Shown here in pieces: positions 13,485 through 21,321 of a DNA stretch of 32,900 nucleotides. Position 1 is the stretch's first letter; the number at the start of each line of letters is the position of its first letter. Below the pieces are notes generated by a model that saw only the letters and a program-made list of their open reading frames with translations, was not told the DNA's origin and searched no databases. A program made the translations under genes and the position numbers. Source of the DNA: Mycobacterium sp. (GTDB lineage Bacteria > Actinomycetota > Actinomycetes > Mycobacteriales > Mycobacteriaceae); the NCBI GenBank assembly GCA_031292665.1, contig JARLGR010000178.1, positions 1 through 32,900 on the forward strand, written 5' to 3'.

Positions 13485-14561
13485 CCGATGGCCAGGAGTG
13501 CGCCCCTGCAGTCCTGGCGCTGGTGCGTGGACTCGTCGCCGAGGTTCACCCGCGCGCCACGCCACCCATGGTGACTCTGGACAGCACTTTTGACAACCTT
13601 GGCGTCGGCAGCCTAGAGCTCGCGGAACTGTTGCTGCGCGTTCAGGACAATTCGGGGTGGCGCTGCCGCCCCACATCCTGGCCAGTGCGGAAACGCCGCA
13701 CGACCTCGTGGCGGCCGTCGCTCGCGGTTCTTCCGCCGTGCGCGACGACCGTGGCATGGTTTCGTTGCCTGCCATCGCGCCGGGCGCTTCGGCGCCCGGC
13801 ACCGCGTCGACCCTGAACGACGTCCTCAACTGGCACGTCAAGACAACGCCGGACCGGACCCACATCCGCATCCTCGACGAGGCCGCTGGCCCCGCAGACC
13901 TGACCTATGCCGCGCTGCACCGGGAGGCGGCCGCGGTGGCGGCCGCGTTGATCACGCACGACGTGATGCCGGGCGACAGGGTGGCCATCAGGTTGCCAAC
14001 CTGCCATTCATATTTCGTCACCTTCACCGGTGCGGTGCTCGCCGGTGCCGTACCCGTTCCGGTCTGCCCGCCGGCCCGGCCTTCCCAGTTGGCGGACCAC
14101 CTGCGTCGCACGACCGGCATCCGCACGAACGCCGGGGCCACGATGCTGGTCACCGTGCCCGAAGCCGTCGCCCTCGGCCACCTGCTGCGCGCAAACGTCG
14201 AAAGCCTGCGTCACGTCGTCGTCCCCGAATCCCTCACGGGCGGCACCGAAGAGATACTGCCCTCCCTTCCCGGACCGCGACCTCATGACCTCGCGCTGGT
14301 GCAGTACACCTCGGGCAGCACCGGCCAGCCCAAGGGGGTCGCGCTCACGCACCGAAATCTGCTCGCCAACATCCGGGTGATGGGTCAGGCGGCGGGGGTG
14401 CCCGGGGCGGACACCTTTCTCAGTTGGCTGCCGCTGTATCACGACATGGGTTTGATCGGTGCGTGGCTCGGCTGCTTGTATTCGGTGTCCCGCTGGTGGT
14501 GATGAGCCCACAGGCGTTCCTGATCCGCCCGTCCAGCAGGCCGCGCGGAACGCGGTTTTAG
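13481..14561 (+). pseudogene. Decayed acyl carrier protein-FAAL fusion gene
   Basis: Three frames together read a truncated ACP-fatty acyl-AMP ligase. Frame 1 (to about 13650) encodes an ACP with LDSTFDNLGVGSLELAELLL. Frame 2 (13657-14502) continues the ACP end (ALPPHILASAETPHDLVAAV), then the ligase N-domain with QYTSGSTGQPKGV and LPLYHDMGLIGAWLG. Frame 3 (about 14481-14534) gives FGVPLVVMSPQAFLIRP. Both shifts fall at ATTCGG (TT at 13651 and 14481), where one more T restores the family reading. The ligase is then cut off; the expected SRWLW continuation and the whole C-domain are absent. No clear start codon remains. The ACP serine lacks the usual preceding aspartate (GVGS). FAALs load fatty acids on ACPs for lipid or lipopeptide synthesis; this copy should be non-functional. 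Confidence 0.85.
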
Positions 14562-14597
14562 ACCTCTCAGGCGAGCCGGATGTCGAATGACAGAAGA

Positions 14598-14641
14598 CCG
14601 ATGGCCGGGCGATGCCCTGCGGGCAACCGTTCGACCATCGG
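14598..14641. other. Possible hairpin after the small helical-protein gene
   Basis: CCGATGG (14598-14604) can pair with CCATCGG (14635-14641). On the minus strand it begins 18 bases beyond the stop of the 89-residue gene, a terminator position, but the loop is long and there is no T-tract. Confidence 0.25.
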
Positions 14642-14659
14642 CCTTGAATCATTGGACTG

Positions 14660-14929
14660 TTACGACTGTTTGCCGCCTACCGCCTGGCCGGCGCTTCGCA
14701 CCACGCCGCGGACAAACTCGATCCGCCCCGTGACCAACTCCTCAGTTAAGTCCAGGGCTGCATCGATGACGTTCTTGCGCCGCGCCTCATCGGGGATATC
14801 GCCAGTCACCTGGTCGACGAACTTTCGGATGGCTTCGATCGCCTGCTTACGGCTTGCCTCGACCGATTCGAGCACCTCGTCAGACAATTCCGCCCAGCGT
14901 GACTCGGCCTTTTCCGGTGTCTTTGTCAT
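14660..14929 (-). CDS. Small amphipathic helical protein, unknown function
   Basis: An 89-residue, cysteine-free protein predicted by eye to be almost wholly helical, with heptad-like spacing (ELSDEVLESVEASRKQAI, then DAALDLTEELVTGRIEFV) and charged-hydrophobic alternation. The ATG at 14929 is preceded by a good ribosome-binding site (GAGGAG, 8-13 bases upstream), which decides this start over an upstream one. The pattern recalls phasin- or HBHA-like surface proteins that coat lipid bodies, but this is only an impression. It is divergent from the Rv2627c-like/WS-DGAT pair, with DosR-like sites in the shared spacer. Confidence 0.75.
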   Translation of the reverse strand: MTKTPEKAESRWAELSDEVLESVEASRKQAIEAIRKFVDQVTGDIPDEARRKNVIDAALDLTEELVTGRIEFVRGVVRSAGQAVGGKQS

Positions 14930-15028
14930 TGTCGATCTCCTCAAATTTGTTGGTATGACGTTGCAAATCGTGTTGCAGCGAACGGCCACTCTGCCAATCC
15001 AAACGCTATGATTTCCACGTCGCCGACA

Positions 15029-15048
15029 CGAGTGCCTAAAGTCCTTCT
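15029..15048 (+). promoter_or_regulatory. Weak DosR-box-like site, distal
   Basis: CGAGTGCCTAAAGTCCTTCT carries TAAAGTCC and matches the DosR consensus at 11 of 20 positions. It would be the outermost of three sites before the hydrolase gene. Confidence 0.35.
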
Positions 15049-15086
15049 CACCTGATCATTTGGCGTCGAAATTCTGTACTTTCCAG

Positions 15087-15106
15087 TCAAGGACTTTTGT
15101 GGCTTC
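15087..15106 (+). promoter_or_regulatory. Weak DosR-box-like site, middle
   Basis: TCAAGGACTTTTGTGGCTTC has a good AGGACTTTTGT half and matches the DosR consensus at 11 of 20 positions. It lies 21 bases (two helical turns) upstream of the strong site at 15108, a common arrangement of paired DosR boxes. Confidence 0.4.
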
Positions 15107-15107
15107 C

Positions 15108-15127
15108 ACCGGGACGTAAGTCCCTAA
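15108..15127 (+). promoter_or_regulatory. Strong DosR box
   Basis: ACCGGGACGTAAGTCCCTAA matches the DosR consensus TTSGGGACTWWAGTCCCSAA at 16 of 20 positions, with both GGGAC and GTCCC arms intact. It ends 32 bases before the hydrolase ATG, so hypoxia/NO induction of the downstream pair is expected. Confidence 0.75.
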
Positions 15128-15159
15128 CAAGCCGGCTGGGGTGCTGCTACTTTGCCACC

Positions 15160-16413
15160 ATGGCAACACCCAGCAGCGATGGCGCCCGCCAACTCGAGGG
15201 GGCTTCGCACCGCAGCCCTCCGGCTGTCGCCGGCCTGGGCAACGCCGTCAAACCGTTCACGAACACCGGCCAATACGTGGCTCAGTCGTGGCGGGAGTAC
15301 CGTGACCAGGAACCGGGCGGGCTCCCGCTGGCCCGGCCCACCCTCGCCCTGGCGGCACAGGCTTTCCGCGACGAGATCGTCCTGATGGGCCTGAAGGCGC
15401 GCCGCCCGGTCAGCCGGCCCGAGGTGTTCGAGCGCATCACGCGCGAGGTGGCCGCCGCGCTGGAGTTCTACGGCGAGCGGGGATGGCTCGACAACCCGAA
15501 GCGGTTCTTCGCTGCGCCGCCGCCGCTTTCGGATGTCACGGTCCGAAAAGTCAAGGGAAACAGGCGCTCCCTGCACCGCATCTTCTTCGACAGCGAATAC
15601 CGGCCGCGGCCGGGTGAACCGGGTCGGGAGCGGTGGATGGGGTACACCGCGAACGAGCGCGAGTACGCCTTGGTGCTCCGCCACCGGCAACCGCGGCCCT
15701 GGCTGGTGTGCGTGCACGGGACGGAAATGGGCCGCGCCGCGCTCGATCTCGCTCTGTTCCGCGCGTGGCGGCTGCACGACGATCTTGGCCTGAACGTCGT
15801 GATGCCGGTCCTCCCGATGCACGGACCGCGGGCGCGCGGCCTGCCGAAGGGCGCGATATTCCCGGGCGAGGACGTGCTGGACGACGTGCACGCGAGCGCA
15901 CAGTCGGTGTGGGACATCCGGCGGCTGTTGTCCTGGATACGCAGGCAAGAGCCGGAGTCGCAGATCGGGTTGTACGGTCTGTCTATGGGCGGCTACATCG
16001 CCGCGCTGGTAGCCAGCCTCGAACGCGGTCTGACCTGCGCCGTCCTCGGCGTTCCGGTCGCCGACCTGGTCGGGCTGCTGGGCCGCCACTCCGGGCTCGG
16101 TCACGATGATCCCCGCCGGCACACCATGGAGTTGGCCGAGCCGATCGGGCGGATGACCTCGCCGTTGTCGCTTTCCCCACTGGTGCCGAAGCGGGGCCGC
16201 TTCATCTACGCCGGCGTCGCCGATCAGGTCGTGCATCCCCGCGAACAGGTGGTTCGCCTGTGGGAGCACTGGGGCAAGCCCGAGATCGTCTGGTACCCCG
16301 GCGGTCACACCGGATTCTTCCGCGCTCGGCCGGTGCAGCGGTTCGTCGAGGCCGCGCTGCAGCAGTCCGGGCTTTTGGAGGGGGTATCGACGCGGCACGC
16401 ACGCCCCGCCTAA
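15160..16413 (+). CDS. Alpha/beta-hydrolase, Rv2627c-like dormancy protein
   Basis: A 417-residue protein whose layout and length match DosR-regulon Rv2627c (413 aa). An N-terminal helical region (about 25-120; GQYVAQSWREY, ALAAQAFRDEIVLMGLKARRPVS) precedes an alpha/beta-hydrolase core with oxyanion-side VHGTEMG, nucleophile elbow G273-L-S275-M-G-G, probable acid D355 (GVADQVVHP) and base H383 (GGHTGFF). The natural substrate is not known; lipid or ester hydrolysis is a reasonable guess. ATG 15160 follows a strong DosR box by 32 bases. The WS/DGAT gene follows after 28 bases, suggesting co-transcription. Confidence 0.88.
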   Translation: MATPSSDGARQLEGASHRSPPAVAGLGNAVKPFTNTGQYVAQSWREYRDQEPGGLPLARPTLALAAQAFRDEIVLMGLKARRPVSRPEVFERITREVAAALEFYGERGWLDNPKRFFAAPPPLSDVTVRKVKGNRRSLHRIFFDSEYRPRPGEPGRERWMGYTANEREYALVLRHRQPRPWLVCVHGTEMGRAALDLALFRAWRLHDDLGLNVVMPVLPMHGPRARGLPKGAIFPGEDVLDDVHASAQSVWDIRRLLSWIRRQEPESQIGLYGLSMGGYIAALVASLERGLTCAVLGVPVADLVGLLGRHSGLGHDDPRRHTMELAEPIGRMTSPLSLSPLVPKRGRFIYAGVADQVVHPREQVVRLWEHWGKPEIVWYPGGHTGFFRARPVQRFVEAALQQSGLLEGVSTRHARPA

Positions 16414-16441
16414 GTGCCCGCCTAATTAGCGAGGACGACAG

Positions 16442-17857
16442 ATGAAACCGCTGGATCCACTGGACGCGGCGATGATGACCGCGGAGTTGGTGTCCAACCC
16501 GATGCACGTCGGGGTCGTGCTGATCTTGTCTCCGCCGAAAGGCGCCGGCAAGCGCTATGTCGACAGACTGCATCGAGAGGCGCTCGCCGGCAACGATCCG
16601 ATCGATCCCCGGCTGCGCCGCTATCCGCATCGCGGGATGGACACCGGCGGCATGTGGGTCTGGCGCGAACCCGACACAGTGGACTTGGGCCGGCATTGCC
16701 GGCGGCGCACGGTGTCCGACGGCGACTTCTGGCGGCTGATCGGCGAACTGGACGCGGAGCGCCTGGACCGGTCCGGGCCGATGTGGATGTCCTATCTGAT
16801 CGACGGCCTCGACGGGGACCGACCCGGGGGCCGATTCGCCCTCTACATCAAGGTGCATCACACCGTCATCGACGGTGTGGCCGGCTTCCAGATGATCACC
16901 GACGCGCTGAGCAACGATCCGAAACGCCGCTCGATGCCGCCGTTTTACGCCGACCGCGGCCACGAATCCGCGCCGCCGCCGGTATCCACCGGCCTGGTGT
17001 CCGGTCTCGTCACGCCGCTGCGCTCCCTGGTCGGCGCGGCGGCGTCGAGCGTGGGGCTGATCGGGCGCGTGGTCACCGGCGAAATATCGACCGTGCTCGA
17101 CACGCTGGTCGGGCACACGACCGTGCTGCCGTTCGGTGCGCCCCACACCCGGTTCAACGGCCGACTCGGGCCCGAACGCGCCGTCGCCGCGGGCAGCTGG
17201 GCGAAGGAGCGCCTCCAGGCCGTGCAACAGGCCGCCGGGGTTACCGGCAACGAGGTGGTGACCGCGACAGTGGCCGGCGTGCTGCGCCGCTGGCTGCACG
17301 ACCGCGGCGAGTTGCCCAACAAGTCACTGGTGGCCGCGTGTCCCATCACGGTGCGTGATCAGGGGCGCGACGCGGCGGACGACCGGCACGGCAACAAGTT
17401 CGGTCTGTGGCTGTGCCCGTTGGGCACCGACCTGGACGACCCGCTTGCCCGGCTGCAGTTGGTACACCGGTCGATGTCCGAGGGAAAGCACTGGGTGGCC
17501 AAACGCGGATCCGCGGCGTCCCTGCTGACGACCGCCGGAAGCATCGCCGCGACCGTGACCGTCCCGCTGCTGCCGTTCACGCAGAAGATCCGGACCGGCT
17601 ACAACCTGCCGATCTCGTACGTCCCGGGACCCCGGACCGAAATGTACTGGAACGGTGCGCACGTCGACGAGATGTATCCGGTGTCGACGGTCTACGACGG
17701 TCAGGCGCTCAACGTGACGACGTGCTCGTATGCCGACCGGATCGGGTTCGGCTACGCCGCCGGCGCCGACACGGTGCCCGACATCGACAGCCTGATACCG
17801 CTCACCGAGCAGTGCCTGGCCGAACTCGAGACGGCCGTAGGGAGCGGACGCCGATAG
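16442..17857 (+). CDS. Wax ester synthase/diacylglycerol acyltransferase (WS/DGAT) family protein
   Basis: A 471-residue acyltransferase. The catalytic HHxxxDG motif is HHTVIDG at 139-145 (H139, H140, D144). The N-terminal MKPLDPLDAAMMTAE segment and later motifs (LDTLVGHTT, NGRLGPERAVAAGSW, NLPISYVPGP, NVTTCSYADRIGFGYAAG) are those of mycobacterial Tgs-like proteins. These use acyl-CoA to acylate diacylglycerol or fatty alcohols, storing lipid in droplets during hypoxia; Tgs1 is a DosR target. This paralogue is not obviously Tgs1 itself. A GAGGA ribosome-binding site precedes ATG 16442, and it appears to share the upstream DosR-driven transcript. Confidence 0.88.
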   Translation: MKPLDPLDAAMMTAELVSNPMHVGVVLILSPPKGAGKRYVDRLHREALAGNDPIDPRLRRYPHRGMDTGGMWVWREPDTVDLGRHCRRRTVSDGDFWRLIGELDAERLDRSGPMWMSYLIDGLDGDRPGGRFALYIKVHHTVIDGVAGFQMITDALSNDPKRRSMPPFYADRGHESAPPPVSTGLVSGLVTPLRSLVGAAASSVGLIGRVVTGEISTVLDTLVGHTTVLPFGAPHTRFNGRLGPERAVAAGSWAKERLQAVQQAAGVTGNEVVTATVAGVLRRWLHDRGELPNKSLVAACPITVRDQGRDAADDRHGNKFGLWLCPLGTDLDDPLARLQLVHRSMSEGKHWVAKRGSAASLLTTAGSIAATVTVPLLPFTQKIRTGYNLPISYVPGPRTEMYWNGAHVDEMYPVSTVYDGQALNVTTCSYADRIGFGYAAGADTVPDIDSLIPLTEQCLAELETAVGSGRR

Positions 17858-17900
17858 CGCCGTTGGTCCGCGGTCCGCCCTACCCGGACGGCTAACACGC

Positions 17901-18140
17901 CTAACGTCGCGCCAACTGGGCGGCGCGGCCGACCTGGGCCATGATGCGATGCAGGACGATCTCGGACAGGTCGCCGTCGTCGGCGACACGGGACAAACCG
18001 CGCCGGCGCAGGAACGTGTCGAGGCGTCGATCGGGCGACCAGTCGGCATAGGTCGCGTCAACGTAGCTCGACTGAAGGAATTCTGAAGCCAAGGCATCCA
18101 CGTCGGAATCGGTCAACAACAACGGTGGGTTAGCACCCAT
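17901..18140 (-). CDS. Small conserved-looking protein, unknown function
   Basis: A 79-residue acidic-to-basic protein, cysteine-free, with mostly helical character (SDVDALASEFLQSSYVDATY, then DLSEIVLHRIMAQVGRAAQL). I do not recognise a domain. It converges on the WS/DGAT gene and is divergent from the SRPBCC gene, sharing a spacer with a DosR-box-like site. Start is ATG 18140. The reading frame has normal codon bias for the region, supporting a real gene. Confidence 0.6.
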   Translation of the reverse strand: MGANPPLLLTDSDVDALASEFLQSSYVDATYADWSPDRRLDTFLRRRGLSRVADDGDLSEIVLHRIMAQVGRAAQLARR

Positions 18141-18227
18141 CAGCCGTCATACTCCTTCGTTCAGCCGTAACCGCCGCAGCCAAATTACGTCAGACGGGTC
18201 GATTATTCCGTCACGCGCGGATTGCGG

Positions 18228-18247
18228 ATAGGGCCCAAAGTCATCAA
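18228..18247. promoter_or_regulatory. DosR-box-like site in a divergent spacer
   Basis: ATAGGGCCCAAAGTCATCAA matches the DosR consensus at 14 of 20 positions. It lies 88 bases before the minus-strand 79-residue gene and 75 before the plus-strand SRPBCC gene. Confidence 0.5.
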
Positions 18248-18321
18248 GCAGGGCACATCGGCATGGCCGCGAGGACCATTGACCCTGGCGGACGTTCGGT
18301 CCCGCCGCCCACACTGGCGCC

Positions 18322-18924
18322 ATGGCCAACGCGACGAAACGGATCACCCGGACCGCGGGACTTTTCGCGGTGCTGTACGGGGCGCGCCGGTATTACCGTA
18401 ACTGGGGCGCCACCAAGGCGGAGTGTCACATGCTGCTGCCCGGTGACGCCCTGGTAGCCGATCCCGCGATCCAGACGACCGAGGCGGTGTACATCGACGC
18501 GCCGGTGTCCGCGGTGTGGCCGTGGCTGATGCAGTTGGGCCGGACTAACCCTGACTGGCAACGCCTTTCGGTGGGCGACCGGGTGCGGCTGGCACCCGAA
18601 GGGTGGATGGGGCTGCCGGACGGCGTGACCCTGCGGATCGCCGAGCTGGTGCCGGAGACGTACCTCGTGCTCACCGCCGGTCGACCGGGTCGGCGCTGGA
18701 ACGCGGTGTGGTCGTTCCACATCCAGCCGCACTGGGAGGACCGGGTCCGGCTGCTCACCCGCACCAGGACCGCCCTGCGCCACCCCGGGGAAGTGTTTGC
18801 CATGGAGTTCGTCCGGCCCGCCATCGCGCTGGGCACGCGGGGCCTGCTGCTGAGCGTCAAGCACCGGGTCGAGCGGCCGCCCGGGTCGGCGCCGGCGCCG
18901 CAGCGGATCGCTGAAACCGGTTGA
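18322..18924 (+). CDS. SRPBCC-superfamily protein
   Basis: A 200-residue protein with a short N-terminal hydrophobic stretch (GLFAVLYGARRYY) followed by a START/Bet v1-like (SRPBCC) domain. The domain is marked by EAVYIDAPVSAVWPWLMQLG, the usual first strand-helix of the fold, then LRIAELVPETYLVL and RTRTALRHPG. Such domains make a deep cavity for hydrophobic ligands. No catalytic residues can be assigned. Its location suggests hypoxia co-regulation. Start is ATG 18322. Confidence 0.75.
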   Translation: MANATKRITRTAGLFAVLYGARRYYRNWGATKAECHMLLPGDALVADPAIQTTEAVYIDAPVSAVWPWLMQLGRTNPDWQRLSVGDRVRLAPEGWMGLPDGVTLRIAELVPETYLVLTAGRPGRRWNAVWSFHIQPHWEDRVRLLTRTRTALRHPGEVFAMEFVRPAIALGTRGLLLSVKHRVERPPGSAPAPQRIAETG

Positions 18925-19200
18925 CGCGGCTCCGAGACGTTCACCGAGGCGCGCACGATGCCCGTGTGCAGGTCGCCTTGATGTCGTCCCCGTCCGCACC
19001 GTGACATAACCGCCGACAGTCCCAGACCGGCCGCCCCACCCCGAAAGCCGCGGCAGGCCAAGTCTTTCTGTGATCAGCGCGGATGCGGGCCGATTGGCCA
19101 TCGCCGGAAGGCCCAACGGCCCTAGTGGCGGTGGCGGCGCCGCCCTACTTTCGACCATGGCGGAGAAGGCGTGTCCGCCTGCTCTGTTGGAGGTGTTGAG
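18925..19200. other. Intergenic region before rip3
   Basis: This 276-base spacer has no convincing gene. It contains a weak DosR-like sequence (19106-19125) and a strong ribosome-binding site TTGGAGG at 19187-19193 for the rip3 GTG start. Confidence 0.5.
19106..19125 (+). promoter_or_regulatory. Very weak DosR-like site upstream of rip3
   Basis: GGAAGGCCCAACGGCCCTAG has a symmetrical GGCC-type core and matches the DosR consensus at only 10 of 20 positions. It is listed because Rv2625c is DosR-regulated in M. tuberculosis, but chance is quite possible. Confidence 0.25.
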
Positions 19201-20373
19201 GTGCGCGATGCGATCCCGCTGGGGCGGATCGCCGGTTTCCCGGTGAAGGTCCACTGGAGCGTTCTGGTCATCCTGTGGTTGTTCACGTGGAGCCTGGCGA
19301 CCTCGTTACCCGGTGTCGTCAAGGGCTATTCGCCCGGTGCCTACTGGCTGGCCGGAGCGTGCGGCGCGCTGGTGTTGTTGGCCTCGCTGTTGGCCCACGA
19401 GCTCGCGCATGCCGTCGTCGCCCGCCGCTCGGGTGTGGCCGTGGGGGACGTGACGCTGTGGCTGTTCGGCGGTGTGACCACCCTCGGGGGCGAGGCGAAG
19501 ACCCCCAAAGCGGCCTTCCGGATCGCGATCGCGGGCCCGGCCACCAGTCTCTTGCTCGCGGCGACGTTCGGTGGGCTGGTGGCGGCGCTGCACACCGTGC
19601 GGGCCGCCCCCATCGTGGTCGGCGTCGCTTCCTGGCTGGGCGTCATCAACCTGCTGCTGGGCCTGTTCAACCTGTTGCCCGGCGCCCCGCTGGACGGCGG
19701 CCGGGTGCTGCGGGCCTTCCTGTGGCGCCGGCACGGCGACAGCGTTCGCGCCGGCATCGGCGCCGCCCACGCCGGACGGGTGCTCGCCTTCGTCTTGATC
19801 GCTTTGGGATTGGCCGAGTTCGTGGCGGGTGGACTCGTCGGCGGCGTCTGGCTGGCGTTCATCGGCTGGTTCATCTTCGCCGCCAGCCGCGACGAAGAGC
19901 ACCGGATAACCACCCAGCAGGTCTTCGCGGGGAAGCGGGTGGCCGAGGCGATGACCGCGCGGCCGCACACCGCCCCCGCATGGCTGACTGTCGACGACTT
20001 CATCCAGCGCTACGTGCTGGGTGACCGCCATTCGGCGTATCCGGTCGTCGACCCGGACGGATCGATCGTGGGGCTCGTCACGCTGACCCAACTGCGCGAC
20101 GTCGGGCCCGCCCAACGCGCCGCCACCCGCGTCGGTGACATCGCCCTGCCCCTCAATGCGGTGCCCACCGCGACACCGCAGGAGCCGCTGACCGCCCTGC
20201 TGGAGCGGATGTCGGCCGCCGGCCCGCGCAGCCGTGCGCTGGTGTTCGAGGGCAGCCAGGTGGTGGGCATCGTGACGCCGACCGACCTGGCACGGCTGAT
20301 CGACGTCTACCGGCTCGCGCACCCCGGCCCCGACTATCGGCCGGACGAGGCGAGGTATTCCAGTGCCGGGTGA
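19201..20373 (+). CDS. rip3: Site-2 intramembrane metalloprotease with CBS domains (Rip3 / Rv2625c-like)
   Basis: A 390-residue membrane protease of family M50. Several hydrophobic segments surround the zinc motif H66-E67-x2-H70 and the second-site motif [12 protein letters not shown] with D165 as third ligand. Two C-terminal CBS repeats occupy about 250-375 ([13 protein letters not shown]..., [20 protein letters not shown]...[14 protein letters not shown]). It would cleave a transmembrane substrate such as an anti-sigma factor, possibly gated by adenine nucleotides. GTG 19201 has a well-spaced TTGGAGG site and gives the [12 protein letters not shown] start of the M. tuberculosis protein. The neighbour hrp1 (Rv2626c) is absent here. 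Confidence 0.93.
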   Translation: MRDAIPLGRIAGFPVKVHWSVLVILWLFTWSLATSLPGVVKGYSPGAYWLAGACGALVLLASLLAHELAHAVVARRSGVAVGDVTLWLFGGVTTLGGEAKTPKAAFRIAIAGPATSLLLAATFGGLVAALHTVRAAPIVVGVASWLGVINLLLGLFNLLPGAPLDGGRVLRAFLWRRHGDSVRAGIGAAHAGRVLAFVLIALGLAEFVAGGLVGGVWLAFIGWFIFAASRDEEHRITTQQVFAGKRVAEAMTARPHTAPAWLTVDDFIQRYVLGDRHSAYPVVDPDGSIVGLVTLTQLRDVGPAQRAATRVGDIALPLNAVPTATPQEPLTALLERMSAAGPRSRALVFEGSQVVGIVTPTDLARLIDVYRLAHPGPDYRPDEARYSSAG

Positions 20374-20527
20374 TCGCGCGCGGGACCGAGGGTCGGCGAA
20401 GAAGCGCGGACCATGAATGTCGTGGCATCCGCTGTTCCGTCACCCGGTGCTCGTCGTGCGTTAAGGCTCTCGAACAGGCCACATTCGGCACTTATGCGCC
20501 GGTTGTAGTGACGTAAAGGATCGGCAA

Positions 20528-21298
20528 GTGCGAGAGCGGACCTCCGAGATATGGGCAGCCATTGGGCTGCTCGCGCAGCGTGAAGGGTCGCATCTGTCGC
20601 CGAGGCACGCCTGCCTGTCGTGCGTGGAGGCGATCGGCGTCACCGGCGCGGGCCTGATGGTGTCCGGCGGCACGGAGTCGTTGGAGCCGGTGTATGTCAC
20701 GGATTCGCGCGTCGGCGAGGTGGAGAACCTGCAAGCGACACTGGGCCAGGGCCCGGGAACCGATGCGCTGCAGTCGGGCAGGCCGATTCTCGTCGGAGAT
20801 CTGACCGCACCGACGAGCGTCGATCGCTGGCCGATGTTCGCGTCCGAGGCGAGCCGGCTCGGGGTGTGCGGCATGTACAGCCTTCCGCTCGCGCTGGGCG
20901 CCATTCAGGTGGGCGTGTTCGACCTTTACAACGACGCCCCCGGGCATCTCAACCAGGGCGAACTGATGGACGCCCTGATCTATGCCGACACCGCCTTGTT
21001 GCTGGCGCTCGACGAGCAGAGCGGGATTGCCACGGCGCCGGACGGCGAGCACGCCACCGGCCTCGGTCCGGTGCTCTGGCACGCGAAGGTGCACCAGGCG
21101 GCCGGAATGGTCTCGCTGCAACTGGGTGTCTCGGCGCTGGAAGCGTTGGCGCGCCTGCGCGCGTACGCGTACGCCCACGACAAGCGGCTCACCGACATCG
21201 CACACTCCGTCGTGGAAGGGCGGTTGCGGTTGCAACCCGACCTGCAATCCGATGACGCCACGTCTGCGACAGATCGTGGCGGCGGGCACAGCCCTTAG
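20528..21298 (+). CDS. GAF-ANTAR signalling protein
   Basis: A 256-residue protein. An N-terminal GAF domain (about 20-150; ACLSCVEAIGVTGAGLMV, LGVCGMYSLPLALGAIQVGVFDLYN) is followed by a C-terminal ANTAR domain (about 185-240; VHQAAGMVSLQLGVSALEALARLRAYAYAH...LTDIAHSVVEGRL). GAF domains sense small ligands, heme or redox state; ANTAR domains bind paired RNA hairpins and prevent transcription termination. GTG 20528 is preceded by AAAGGA. It converges on the universal stress protein gene. Its RNA targets cannot be told from this window. Confidence 0.87.
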   Translation: MRERTSEIWAAIGLLAQREGSHLSPRHACLSCVEAIGVTGAGLMVSGGTESLEPVYVTDSRVGEVENLQATLGQGPGTDALQSGRPILVGDLTAPTSVDRWPMFASEASRLGVCGMYSLPLALGAIQVGVFDLYNDAPGHLNQGELMDALIYADTALLLALDEQSGIATAPDGEHATGLGPVLWHAKVHQAAGMVSLQLGVSALEALARLRAYAYAHDKRLTDIAHSVVEGRLRLQPDLQSDDATSATDRGGGHSP

Positions 21299-21321
21299 CC
21301 GTCAGGCTGGCGCCTTAGCCC

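Noticed and set aside
13657..14502. The FAAL frame as a complete 281-residue gene
   Set aside because: It starts inside an ACP domain and ends in the middle of the ligase N-domain after a frameshift, so it is a fragment of a pseudogene.
15124..16398. A 424-codon minus-strand frame opposite the Rv2627c-like hydrolase
   Set aside because: No domain, shadow composition, and it would place its start inside the end of a supported gene.
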